A stretch of DNA of 6,880 nt from Bacteroidales bacterium (GCA_023228725.1 JALOAQ010000137.1:1-6880), one strand, 5' to 3'. Positions 1 to 5,940 are shown, counted from the first letter of the stretch. A program made the numbers and translations. Notes: a model not told the origin generated them from the sequence alone.

Positions 1-16
1 TTATTTTATAAACAAT

Positions 17-38
17 AAAAACAACTCTGAAGGAGTTG
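17..38 (-). terminator. hairpin with minus-strand T-run (possible terminator or repeat remnant)
   Basis: CAACTC (22-27) pairs perfectly with GAGTTG (33-38) around a 5-base loop. Read on the minus strand the stem is followed directly by TTTTT (positions 21-17), the form of an intrinsic terminator. No minus-strand gene lies to its right within reach, so its client is unclear. Short hairpins of this general form also occur as dispersed palindromic repeats in Bacteroidota genomes, which is an alternative reading. Confidence 0.4.
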
Positions 39-123
39 AATAAATTGAATTTTCGTGTGCAATATGTTAATTAAAGAAATGCTTAATCGTGTTAATATTC
101 ATCAAAATTCTACCGATAAAATT

Positions 124-150
124 AAAAAGTTCGACTTTTAAAACTCGAAC
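124..150 (-). terminator. long hairpin with minus-strand T-run
   Basis: GTTCGA (129-134) is the exact reverse complement of TCGAAC (145-150). Between them, TTTT (136-139) and AAAA (140-143) also pair, leaving one C-C mismatch, so the 22-bp element is almost fully palindromic. On the minus strand it is followed by TTTTT (128-124), then AA and TTTT. This suits an intrinsic terminator for leftward transcription, but no leftward gene ends here. It could equally be a protein-binding palindrome. Confidence 0.4.
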
Positions 151-231
151 CGATTTGATGGAAAGAAACGAAACTTTATTTAAAAGATTAAAAATAATTT
201 GTTAAAATATATAAAATACCTGAATTTTAAC

Positions 232-244
232 TTAGCTTAGCTAA
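232..244. promoter_or_regulatory. 13-bp palindrome upstream of the thioredoxin operon
   Basis: TTAGCT and AGCTAA are exact reverse complements around a single central T. The site lies about 40 bp upstream of the candidate -33 box of the thioredoxin operon, where an activator or repressor could bind. It is short and AT-rich, so chance is a fair explanation. Confidence 0.25.
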
Positions 245-284
245 TACTATCATTTTTCAATAAAAAAACTATTTAATTTCAGTT

Positions 285-314
285 TTTGTAAAAAACACTA
301 ATAAAACATATTTG
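285..314 (+). promoter_or_regulatory. candidate Bacteroidota promoter of the trx-grx-groES-like operon
   Basis: TTTG (285-288) is followed after 18 bp by CATATTTG (307-314), one mismatch from the -7 consensus TAnnTTTG. This would start transcription near 320 and leave a leader of about 23 bases before the ATG at 343. A second partial match, TTTATTTG at 316-323, would give a shorter leader. It is the only visible promoter for the three genes that follow, but neither match is perfect. Confidence 0.5.
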
Positions 315-342
315 TTTTATTTGCAAACTTAAAATCAAATTT

Positions 343-759
343 ATGAAAATAGCTATATTAATTATTAGTGGAGTTTTAGTTTTGTTTATTGCTTATTTGG
401 CAATAATGGCAAGTCGCCTAAGAAAAGCTAATTTTGAAAGCGATAGTGATAAAATAAAAATTTTAAATGATAAAAATTTTAATTTTCAAATTAAATCCGG
501 TATTACTTTGGTTGACTTTTGGGCTCCTTGGTGTATGCCTTGTAAAATGATGATTCCAATTTTAAACGAACTTGCCGAAAGCGATAAACATAATGTAAAT
601 ATTGCAAAGCTAAATGTTGATGAAAATCCACAAATTTCAGCCAAAAATAATGTTAGAAATATTCCAACCACTATTATATTTAAAGACGGAAAAGAAGTTA
701 AAAGAATTGTTGGAGTTAAACCGGCAAATTATTTATTAAAAGAATTACAAAATTTATAA
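343..759 (+). CDS. membrane-anchored thioredoxin
   Basis: This 138-residue protein is a dithiol-disulfide oxidoreductase. Residues 4-22 form one hydrophobic membrane helix. After a short linker, residues 40-138 form a complete thioredoxin fold with the active site W63-C64-M65-P66-C67, the buried acidic residue D58 (E. coli Asp26 position) and the cis-proline P108 in IPTT. The classical WCGPC has M in place of G. The helix is followed by basic residues R25, R27 and K28, with only K2 before it, so the positive-inside rule suggests the catalytic domain faces the cytoplasm. Export to the periplasm cannot be excluded. It is the first gene of a three-gene operon and lies 11 bases before the next. 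The family assignment is firm; the substrate is unknown. Confidence 0.93.
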   Translation: MKIAILIISGVLVLFIAYLAIMASRLRKANFESDSDKIKILNDKNFNFQIKSGITLVDFWAPWCMPCKMMIPILNELAESDKHNVNIAKLNVDENPQISAKNNVRNIPTTIIFKDGKEVKRIVGVKPANYLLKELQNL

Positions 760-770
760 TTTTACAAAAC

Positions 771-1349
771 ATGAAATCTATAAATTCTCTAAACGAATTA
801 CATGAATTGTCAAAAGGAGCCGAAAAACACTTTATTTTACTTTATAAATCTAAAAGTGAACCAAGTAAATGTGCTATTGCAAATATTTTAGCAGCTTGTA
901 AAAACATTACTATTCCTGTATTTTCGGCAGATGTTGCACAAGTAAAAGATATTCATACTTATTATAATATAAAGACTGTTCCAAGTTTTTTAATTTTTGA
1001 AAATGGAAAATTTATAAACAGTATTTCATCTTGTCAATCTGAAACTTTTTACAACACTTTATTAAAAAACGCAAGTTTTCACACTTCTACAAGCGAAAAT
1101 CAAAAAACGCAAAAAAGGGTAAGTGTTTATTCCACTCCAACTTGCACTTGGTGTAATACTTTAAAAAAATGGTTAGATAAGCACTCTATTCGCTATAGAG
1201 ATATTGATATTTCTAAAGACCAAAATGCAGCAGAAAATTTAATGAAAAAAAGTGGTCAACAAGGAGTGCCTCAAACGGATATAAACGGAACAATAGTAGT
1301 TGGTTTTGACGAAAATAAATTGAAAAAATTATTAGAAATTACAAACTAA
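771..1349 (+). CDS. two-domain protein: redox-dead thioredoxin fold fused to glutaredoxin
   Basis: This 192-residue protein has two domains. Residues 1-100 resemble thioredoxin, including the cis-proline region TVPSFLIF (P71) and the following NGK turn. The active-site position reads S29-E30-P31-S32 where CxxC is expected; both serines use AGT, one base from TGT (Cys). C34 lies just after the motif but is out of register. A polar linker (about 101-115) joins a glutaredoxin/NrdH-type domain (116-192) with TPTC125-T-W-C128, a GVPQ cis-proline region (P167) and an ING turn before VVGFD. There is no signal peptide, so it is probably cytoplasmic. I infer that the glutaredoxin domain does the chemistry and the dead domain may bind a partner, perhaps the thioredoxin encoded 11 bases upstream. 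The glutaredoxin call is firm; the thioredoxin-like call is good. Confidence 0.88.
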   Translation: MKSINSLNELHELSKGAEKHFILLYKSKSEPSKCAIANILAACKNITIPVFSADVAQVKDIHTYYNIKTVPSFLIFENGKFINSISSCQSETFYNTLLKNASFHTSTSENQKTQKRVSVYSTPTCTWCNTLKKWLDKHSIRYRDIDISKDQNAAENLMKKSGQQGVPQTDINGTIVVGFDENKLKKLLEITN

Positions 1350-1364
1350 AAAAAGAAAATTAAT

Positions 1365-1652
1365 ATGAAAGAATTACAAGCTGTTAATCAAAACTTGGTA
1401 TTAGAATTAGAAGACGAAAATACGGAAACTAAAACAGCTTCGGGAATAATTATACCCGATACAGCCAAAGAAAAAACAAATATTGCAAAAGTAAAATGGA
1501 TGAGCTTGATTGAAAATTCAGAAATAGTTCCCGGCGACTTAGTTGTTTATAAACCTTTTTCTGGAACAGAAATTGAATTTGAAGGAAAAAAATATTTAGT
1601 ACTTGCATACGCAGATGTTTTAGCAAAAGTAGTTGAAGTAGAAATGATTTAA
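1365..1652 (+). CDS. divergent GroES-like (Cpn10-fold) protein
   Basis: This 95-residue protein shows the GroES pattern. It has an N-terminal strand (LVLELE), a mobile-loop-like segment (residues 21-37) with TASGIIIP resembling the GroEL-binding GGIVL region, then VPGDLVVY (55-62), a SGTEIEFEGKKYLVL strand pair (66-80) and a terminal ADVLAKVV like SDILAIV. It departs from true GroES in two ways. The glycine-rich turn after the first barrel strands (usually VxAVGxG) is replaced by VKWMSLIENSEI, and the roof loop is shortened, so the dome hole may differ. No groEL is adjacent; it lies 15 bases behind the glutaredoxin gene as the last gene of the operon. It is probably a paralogue rather than the housekeeping co-chaperonin. 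Whether it binds GroEL cannot be told from sequence. Confidence 0.82.
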   Translation: MKELQAVNQNLVLELEDENTETKTASGIIIPDTAKEKTNIAKVKWMSLIENSEIVPGDLVVYKPFSGTEIEFEGKKYLVLAYADVLAKVVEVEMI

Positions 1653-1720
1653 AATTGTAGCTTTTTCTATTTTTTAGGTTTTATTTTACAGGCTTCACCT
1701 CTTCATTTTCTATAATTTAT

Positions 1721-1728
1721 TATATTTG
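1721..1728 (+). promoter_or_regulatory. -7 box of the sugar aminotransferase gene
   Basis: TATATTTG is an exact match to the Bacteroidota -7 element TAnnTTTG and is followed by the common CAAAAA. Transcription would start near 1734, giving a leader of about 10 bases before the ATG at 1744. No TTTG is seen at the expected -33 position. The box decides the gene start: the in-frame TTG at 1726 lies inside it and so cannot be in the mRNA. Confidence 0.7.
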
Positions 1729-1743
1729 CAAAAATATTTTGCT

Positions 1744-2874
1744 ATGAATATCCCAATGGTTGACTTAAAGTCTCAGTACTTAAAAATCAAAAATGAAGTT
1801 GATGCAGGTATTACAAAAGTTATAGATAATACTGAATTTGTAAACGGTACAGAAGTTAAAGAGTTAAAAAAAGAACTTGCTGATTATTTGAATGTTAAGC
1901 ATGTAATTCCTTGTGCAAATGGTACAGATGCTTTACAAATTGCAATGATGAGCCTTGGTTTAGAACCTGGCGATGAAGTCATTTCTTCAGATTTTACTTT
2001 TATTGCAACAGTTGAAACCATTGCTTTGCTAAAACTCACACCTGTAATGGTTGATGTACTTCCTGATACTTTTTGTATTGATCCTGATAAAATTGAAAAA
2101 GCAATTAGTCCAAAAACCAAAGCAATCATTCCTGTTCATCTTTTTGGTCAATCCTGCGATATGGACAAAATTATGGAAATTGCGAAAAAATATAATTTAT
2201 TTGTAATCGAAGACACTGCTCAAGCAATTGGAAGCAATTTTACTTCAAAACAAGGCTGGACTAAAAAAGCTGGCACTATTGGAAATATTGGTTGTACTTC
2301 ATTTTTTCCGTCAAAAAACTTGGGTTGCTATGGTGATGGCGGTGCTATTTTTACAAATGATGATGAACTTGCAGAAAAAATTTCTTCTATAGTAAATCAC
2401 GGAATGAAAATAAGATATTACCATGATAGAATTGGCGTAAATTCTAGATTAGATACAATTCAAGCAGCAGTTTTGAGAGTAAAACTTCCTCATCTTGACG
2501 AATACAACTCTGCACGAAGAAAAGCAGCAGATTATTATGATAAAGCTTTTAAAAATTGTTCAAAAATCACAACTCCTTACCGCTCAGAATTTTCAACTCA
2601 TACTTTCCACCAATATACTTTAATTTTGAATAATGTAGATAGACAAAAATTGATGGAACACTTGAGTTCAAAAGGAATTGCTTCGGCAATTTATTATCCC
2701 CTTGCTCTACACAATCAAAAAGCATTTCAAGAATTTGATTATAATCCAAGTGATTATCCGGTTACAAACAAATTATGTGAAACAGTTATTTCACTTCCTA
2801 TGAATACAGAATTAGACAATGAAAAATTAAAATATATTTGTGATTCTGTTTTAGAATTTGTAGAAAATAAATAA
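1744..2874 (+). CDS. DegT/DnrJ/EryC1/StrS sugar aminotransferase, WbpE/WlbC-like
   Basis: This 376-residue PLP-dependent aminotransferase puts an amino group on a nucleotide-linked keto-sugar. Visible signatures are CANGTDALQ (57-65, cofactor phosphate loop), EDTAQ (156-160, with D157 expected at the pyridine nitrogen) and SFFPSKNLGCYGDGG (186-200) with K191 as the Schiff-base lysine, then GVNSRLDTIQAA (231-242). From memory these segments run very close to WbpE/WlbC enzymes, which make UDP-2-acetamido-3-amino-2,3-dideoxyglucuronate for surface polysaccharides, so that substrate is the best guess. Other 3-keto or 4-keto sugars are possible. The start at 1744 is chosen because an upstream TTG (1726) falls in the promoter and MVDLK at the N-terminus is typical. 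It has its own promoter and no glycan genes beside it. Confidence 0.93.
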   Translation: MNIPMVDLKSQYLKIKNEVDAGITKVIDNTEFVNGTEVKELKKELADYLNVKHVIPCANGTDALQIAMMSLGLEPGDEVISSDFTFIATVETIALLKLTPVMVDVLPDTFCIDPDKIEKAISPKTKAIIPVHLFGQSCDMDKIMEIAKKYNLFVIEDTAQAIGSNFTSKQGWTKKAGTIGNIGCTSFFPSKNLGCYGDGGAIFTNDDELAEKISSIVNHGMKIRYYHDRIGVNSRLDTIQAAVLRVKLPHLDEYNSARRKAADYYDKAFKNCSKITTPYRSEFSTHTFHQYTLILNNVDRQKLMEHLSSKGIASAIYYPLALHNQKAFQEFDYNPSDYPVTNKLCETVISLPMNTELDNEKLKYICDSVLEFVENK

Positions 2875-2983
2875 TACATAGTAATTTTAGTAAAACTTAA
2901 AAATCAAATTCCACTTTGTGTGTTTGGAATGCTATATTAGAGCAATAATAAACATAAAATTGAATTATTATTATTCTTAATTT

Positions 2984-3011
2984 TGCTTCTTACAGGAAGC
3001 AGTATTTTTTT
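2984..3011 (+). terminator. candidate intrinsic terminator of the aminotransferase gene
   Basis: TGCTTC (2984-2989) pairs perfectly with GAAGCA (2996-3001) around the 6-base loop TTACAG. It is followed by GTA and seven Ts (3005-3011). It lies about 110 bases after the aminotransferase stop codon and is the first hairpin with a T-run in that direction. The stem is short, so termination would be moderate. Confidence 0.55.
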
Positions 3012-3015
3012 ATTT

Positions 3016-3147
3016 TGCTACTTTTGAGAAACATTTTTAACCATAAAGTGCAATTTTTAAGAAACACTTTTAAATTTAAAATGCTATTTTTAGGAAACAA
3101 TTTTCTTTAAAATATGCTATTTTAAAGAAACATTTTGTATATTTGCA
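3016..3147 (+). repeat. four tandem imperfect 33-bp repeats with GAAACA core
   Basis: Units begin TGCTA, TGCAA, TGCTA and TGCTA at 3016, 3049, 3082 and 3115, exactly 33 bp apart. Each carries GAAACA at the same offset (3028, 3061, 3094, 3127), preceded by a T-rich run and followed by another. The second half of each unit is less conserved, and the last unit ends in the promoter box TATATTTG (3138-3145). No spacers separate the units, so this is a direct-repeat array and not CRISPR. Repeats in phase with a promoter suggest binding sites for a regulator, perhaps of the gene whose stub follows. Confidence 0.8.
3138..3145 (+). promoter_or_regulatory. -7 box in front of a 16-codon stub
   Basis: TATATTTG followed by CAAAAA is an exact Bacteroidota -7 element. 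Its expected start site (about 3151) lies 10 bases before the ATG at 3161. It is the last part of the 33-bp repeat array. Transcription from here would run into the 3' end of the kinase gene in antisense. Confidence 0.6.
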
Positions 3148-3171
3148 AAAAAACAAACTTATGGACAGTTT
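3147..3171 (-). terminator. weak candidate terminator of the ctpA-pnuC-nadR operon
   Basis: On the minus strand, AAACT (3171-3167) pairs with AGTTT (3159-3155) around a 7-base loop. It is followed by G and seven Ts (3153-3147). It lies about 40 bases after the kinase stop codon. The stem is only 5 bp and AT-rich, so support is limited; no better hairpin is seen downstream of the operon. Confidence 0.3.
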
Positions 3172-3211
3172 AATAAAAATTCATCTGCGTTTATTACAGA
3201 AATTTTGCTAA
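3161..3211 (+). pseudogene. 16-codon stub, probable 5' remnant of a lost gene
   Basis: A good promoter and a short leader are followed by ATG and a reading frame for MDSLIKIHLRLLQKFC, which stops at 3209-3211, two bases before the stop codon of the convergent kinase gene. The amphipathic start resembles, from memory, the first residues of Bacteroidota AAA+ ATPases with a DUF4143 C-terminal domain (often M-x-x-L-I-x-x-H followed by a Walker A region). If so, everything after codon 15 has been deleted. Alternatives are a genuine leader peptide or a chance frame. Confidence 0.3.
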
Positions 3212-3213
3212 AA

Positions 3214-3753
3214 TTAAACACTTCTCCTATTTCCTAATATTTTTAAATTTAAAAACTCAATAGCAGTTTCAAATCTTTCTTTCTCATTACCTTTAATAAT
3301 TTTATATGGAAAACCATAATTTATAATTTCAGTTTCGTATTTTTCAAATAAATATAATCTATTATTTGAATTTTCTCGAACAGCGTCAGCTAACCATGGC
3401 AAATCAGGATAGCACAATAAATGAATACAGTTTTTATTTTTTCTAATTTCTTCATCAATCCAATTTGGAGATTTTCCATAAACATGTAATAACCAAATTT
3501 TTGTAATAATTAAGTCTGTGTCGAAAAATACTGCTTTATGGTTTTTATTTAAAATTTTATTTTCTTCTAAAATTTGAAGTTTTGCAATTTCCAAAACATC
3601 TTTTTCAATATAAGGGCGGTTTAAATTTTCAACAAACTCACGAGCAAGCTCTTTAGTCCAGGCAAGCGAATAATGATTTGCCAACTTTTCCGCTAAAGTT
3701 GTTTTTCCGGTTGATTCTGGACCTGTAAGAACTATTTTTAAAGTTTTATTCAT
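3214..3753 (-). CDS. nadR: NadR-like ribosylnicotinamide kinase
   Basis: This 179-residue P-loop kinase is predicted to phosphorylate nicotinamide riboside to NMN in the cytoplasm, trapping the vitamin imported by PnuC. It carries Walker A GPESTGKTT (11-19), the ELAREFV segment (35-41), FFDTD (76-80, acidic residues D78 and D80) and LLCYPDLPWLADAVREN (112-128), which mirrors the LLxxxxxWVDDGLR of the E. coli NadR kinase domain. The NMN adenylyltransferase and DNA-binding domains of full NadR are absent; the length fits stand-alone kinase members. The start at 3753 is preferred because MNKTLKIVLTGPES is the usual N-terminus. It overlaps pnuC by 8 bp, whereas the ATG at 3786 would overlap by 41. 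It is the last gene of the minus-strand operon. Confidence 0.88.
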   Translation of the reverse strand: MNKTLKIVLTGPESTGKTTLAEKLANHYSLAWTKELAREFVENLNRPYIEKDVLEIAKLQILEENKILNKNHKAVFFDTDLIITKIWLLHVYGKSPNWIDEEIRKNKNCIHLLCYPDLPWLADAVRENSNNRLYLFEKYETEIINYGFPYKIIKGNEKERFETAIEFLNLKILGNRRSV

Positions 3754-4339
3754 TAACAAGTGCTTTTTTCCATTTAAAATAACCAATAACTGCCAAAACT
3801 GTCAAAACAAAAAATAGTATTGCTGAAGGATAAAGCGATTTATAAACATATAAAATTGTTGAAATCAGGTCAACTACAATCCAAAACAGCCAATTTTCTA
3901 AAATTTTGCGTGCAAGCAACCAAGTTGCAGTAATGCTTAAAGCTGTTGTAAACGCATCTCCTACAGGAACTTTGGAATCAGTAAATTTTATTAAAATAAG
4001 ATAAATTATTACAAAAAACAAGGTGGAAACAAGTAGAGCAAAGAATTTATGCAATTTAGACAATTTAAAAACTTGTAATTTTTCAGTTTTAGAAATATTT
4101 TTTGTTCTTATCCAGTGAATCCAGCCGTAAATACTAACAAATAAATAATAAAATTGAAAAGACATATCAGCATAAAATCCTGAAACAAAAAACACATAAA
4201 TATAAAGTATAACCATTATAATAGCAGTAAACCAATACCAAGCATTTTGTTTAATTTGCAGAAAGATTCCAAGTAAACCAAGAAATGCGGCTAAAGTTTC
4301 TACCCAATTGCTTACAAGCCAATTACTGATTTGTATCAT
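3746..4339 (-). CDS. pnuC: nicotinamide riboside transporter PnuC
   Basis: This 197-residue inner-membrane protein is a facilitated-diffusion carrier for a vitamin, most likely nicotinamide riboside. It has about seven hydrophobic segments and the family signatures: NAWYWFTAIIMVILYIYVFF (32-51), YADMSFQFYYLFVSIYGW (56-73), GDAFTTALSITATWLLARK (127-145), then ENW, WIVVDLIS and YVYKSLY (148-170). Related PnuT proteins move thiamine and usually sit beside thiamine kinases or TPP riboswitches. Here the partner is a NadR-type kinase and no riboswitch is visible, which favours nicotinamide riboside. The start codon overlaps the ctpA stop by one base (TAATG) and the 3' end overlaps the kinase start by 8 bp, indicating translational coupling. 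Confidence 0.92.
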   Translation of the reverse strand: MIQISNWLVSNWVETLAAFLGLLGIFLQIKQNAWYWFTAIIMVILYIYVFFVSGFYADMSFQFYYLFVSIYGWIHWIRTKNISKTEKLQVFKLSKLHKFFALLVSTLFFVIIYLILIKFTDSKVPVGDAFTTALSITATWLLARKILENWLFWIVVDLISTILYVYKSLYPSAILFFVLTVLAVIGYFKWKKALVNE

Positions 4340-5940
4340 TATTTTCCTTTCAGAAGAGAATCGTAAAGTTTATCGTTTAAAATAATTTCCTGAGCTCTTA
4401 AAAAGAATGGATTTTGCTCATTAAAAATCAGCCAAAACTCATTGTTTTTCCAAATATCTCCGGCAATTAAAGCTTTTAAATGAGTTCTTAAATATTTATC
4501 TTGTTCTTTTGTAGCTTCGGGCAAAGAATCAATATTTATTTTATTTTCTTTAGCATCAATTAAAAGCTCTTCAAGTATATCGTCAGTAATTTCAAAATTT
4601 TTGATAAAAGAATTTACATTTGGATATTTTTTATTCAATTCAGCTCTATTATTATCAACATATTTTGATTCAAAACTAAATAATACTCCTTTACGCAAAA
4701 GTTCTATATGATAATCTGATCTTAATGTAGTATCTACAGGAATAAAATCGTCAGGCATGATTCCACCTCCACCGTAAACAGTTTTTTTATTAACTAAAGT
4801 TTCAAATTTTAAAGAATCTGCAAAGACTATACTGTCTTTATGTAAAAATTCGCCATGTTTATAACGATTTAAAATATCTGAGGAATATTCGTCAAATCCT
4901 TCATCGTAAGGTTTTTGAATTAACCTTCCTGTTGGTGTGTAATATCTTGCGATAGTTAATCTAACCGCCGAGCCGTCAGTAAGCATCATTTCTCTTTGCA
5001 CCAATCCTTTACCAAAAGTTCTGCGTCCCACAATCACGCCCCTATCCCAATCTTGCAAAGCTCCAGACACAATTTCGCTGGCAGAAGCAGAACCTTCGTC
5101 AATAATTACTACTAATTTGCCACGATAAAATCTTCCATTTTTTGTTGATTTATACTCTATTCTCGGCATTTTAGCACCTTCTGTATAAACAATTAATTTA
5201 TCACTTTGCAAAAATTCATCACATAAACTTACAGCTTTATCAAGATAACCGCCGGTATTTCCACTTAAATCCAAAATAATATCTTTTACGCCTGCTTTGG
5301 TAAAAGTTAAAAACACAGAATCTAACTCTTCTTTTGTTGATTTTGCAAATTTATTTAGCTTTACATATCCTATTTTATCATCTGTAACATAAGCTGCATC
5401 AACACTATAAATTGGAATTTTATCGCGAGTTATATTAAAAACCAAATTATGTTTTTCACCTCTACGCAAGACTTCTACTTTTACCACACTTCCTTTTTTC
5501 CCACGTAAGCGCTTTGCTACTCCGTTATTATCAATTCCTACACCTGCTATAACTTCATCATCCACAACAATAATTCTATCTCCTGTTAAGATTCCCACTT
5601 TTTCTGAAGGACCACCAGAAATAACGCCAACAACTAACAAAGTATCTTCCATTAATCTAAACTGCACTCCTATTCCATCAAAACTACCTTCCAAAGGTTC
5701 TTTCATTTTTTCGATTTCTTCGGCACTAATATAAACAGAATGAGGATCCATTTCTTTCAACATTCCAACAATAGCTGTTTCAACAATACTTTTCATATCA
5801 ACTGTATCAACATACATAGCGTCAATAAGTGAAAGCATTTTATTAAATTTTCTGGTTTCGGAATTTACATCTTGAGAATAGCCGATATAATTGAAAAGCA
5901 AAACTCCACACAGCACTAAACCTAATATTCTAAATTTCAT
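4339..5940 (-). CDS. ctpA: S41 carboxy-terminal processing protease (CtpA/Prc family)
   Basis: This 533-residue exported serine protease cleaves proteins at or near their C-termini, probably in the periplasm. Residues 1-23 are a Sec signal peptide (hydrophobic GLVLCGVLLF, likely cut near YSQ). A helical segment ending in MDPHSVYIS (64-72) precedes a PDZ domain (about 84-170, EGSFDGIGVQF at its start) for substrate-tail binding. The S41 domain (about 180-345) has GSASASEI (283-290) with nucleophile S286, general base K311 in FGKG, and D297 and Q315 at the Prc-equivalent spacings (S+11, K+4). The C-terminal 190 residues include GGGGIMPDD (390-398), common in Bacteroidota members. It is first in an operon with pnuC and the NadR-like kinase, with its own promoter at 5968-5961. 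A link to nicotinamide salvage is not evident. Confidence 0.95.
   Translation of the reverse strand: MKFRILGLVLCGVLLFNYIGYSQDVNSETRKFNKMLSLIDAMYVDTVDMKSIVETAIVGMLKEMDPHSVYISAEEIEKMKEPLEGSFDGIGVQFRLMEDTLLVVGVISGGPSEKVGILTGDRIIVVDDEVIAGVGIDNNGVAKRLRGKKGSVVKVEVLRRGEKHNLVFNITRDKIPIYSVDAAYVTDDKIGYVKLNKFAKSTKEELDSVFLTFTKAGVKDIILDLSGNTGGYLDKAVSLCDEFLQSDKLIVYTEGAKMPRIEYKSTKNGRFYRGKLVVIIDEGSASASEIVSGALQDWDRGVIVGRRTFGKGLVQREMMLTDGSAVRLTIARYYTPTGRLIQKPYDEGFDEYSSDILNRYKHGEFLHKDSIVFADSLKFETLVNKKTVYGGGGIMPDDFIPVDTTLRSDYHIELLRKGVLFSFESKYVDNNRAELNKKYPNVNSFIKNFEITDDILEELLIDAKENKINIDSLPEATKEQDKYLRTHLKALIAGDIWKNNEFWLIFNEQNPFFLRAQEIILNDKLYDSLLKGK

Larger units (their letters stand above)
1..342. other. AT-rich intergenic region upstream of the thioredoxin operon
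   Basis: No convincing coding frame is present: all six frames are broken by frequent stops, and the longest frame open to the left edge ends at position 43. The stretch holds two hairpins (22-38 and 129-150), each followed by a T-run when read on the minus strand, a 13-bp palindrome (232-244) and a candidate promoter (285-314) for the gene starting at 343. The first 150 bases look like the 3' end or decayed remains of something to the left. Confidence 0.7.
2875..3213. other. structured intergenic region between convergent units
   Basis: This stretch separates the aminotransferase from the minus-strand nicotinamide riboside operon. It holds an inverted repeat ATTCCA (2908-2913)/TGGAAT (2925-2930) without a T-run, an AT-only inverted repeat (2944-2951/2965-2972), a hairpin with T-run (2984-3011), four 33-bp tandem repeats, a promoter and a 16-codon stub. 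No full gene is present on either strand. Confidence 0.7.

Noticed and set aside
129..150. tRNA T-arm (GTTCGA motif)
   Set aside because: The motif is part of a near-perfect palindrome, and no acceptor, D or anticodon arm can be formed around it.
486..671. Antisense open frame inside the thioredoxin gene, and similar frames at 1884-2129, 2567-2749 and 6507-6692
   Set aside because: They lie within genes with clear family matches or a signal peptide, have no promoter or ribosome site, and show no protein motifs.
1653..1720. Terminator after the GroES-like gene
   Set aside because: The stretch has T-runs, but I find no stem longer than about 4 bp before them.
1726..1743. TTG start for the aminotransferase giving 382 residues
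   Set aside because: The codon lies within the TATATTTG promoter box, upstream of the expected transcription start; ATG at 1744 fits the family N-terminus.
3016..3147. CRISPR array
   Set aside because: The units are contiguous, with no unique spacers between conserved repeats, and the units themselves drift; no cas genes are present.
3754..3786. Longer start for the NadR-like kinase at 3786
   Set aside because: It adds 11 residues before the usual N-terminus and increases the overlap with pnuC from 8 to 41 bp.
3746..4339. Thiamine transporter PnuT instead of PnuC
   Set aside because: The adjacent kinase is NadR-type, no thiamine gene is near, and no TPP riboswitch is visible, though sequence alone cannot fully exclude it.
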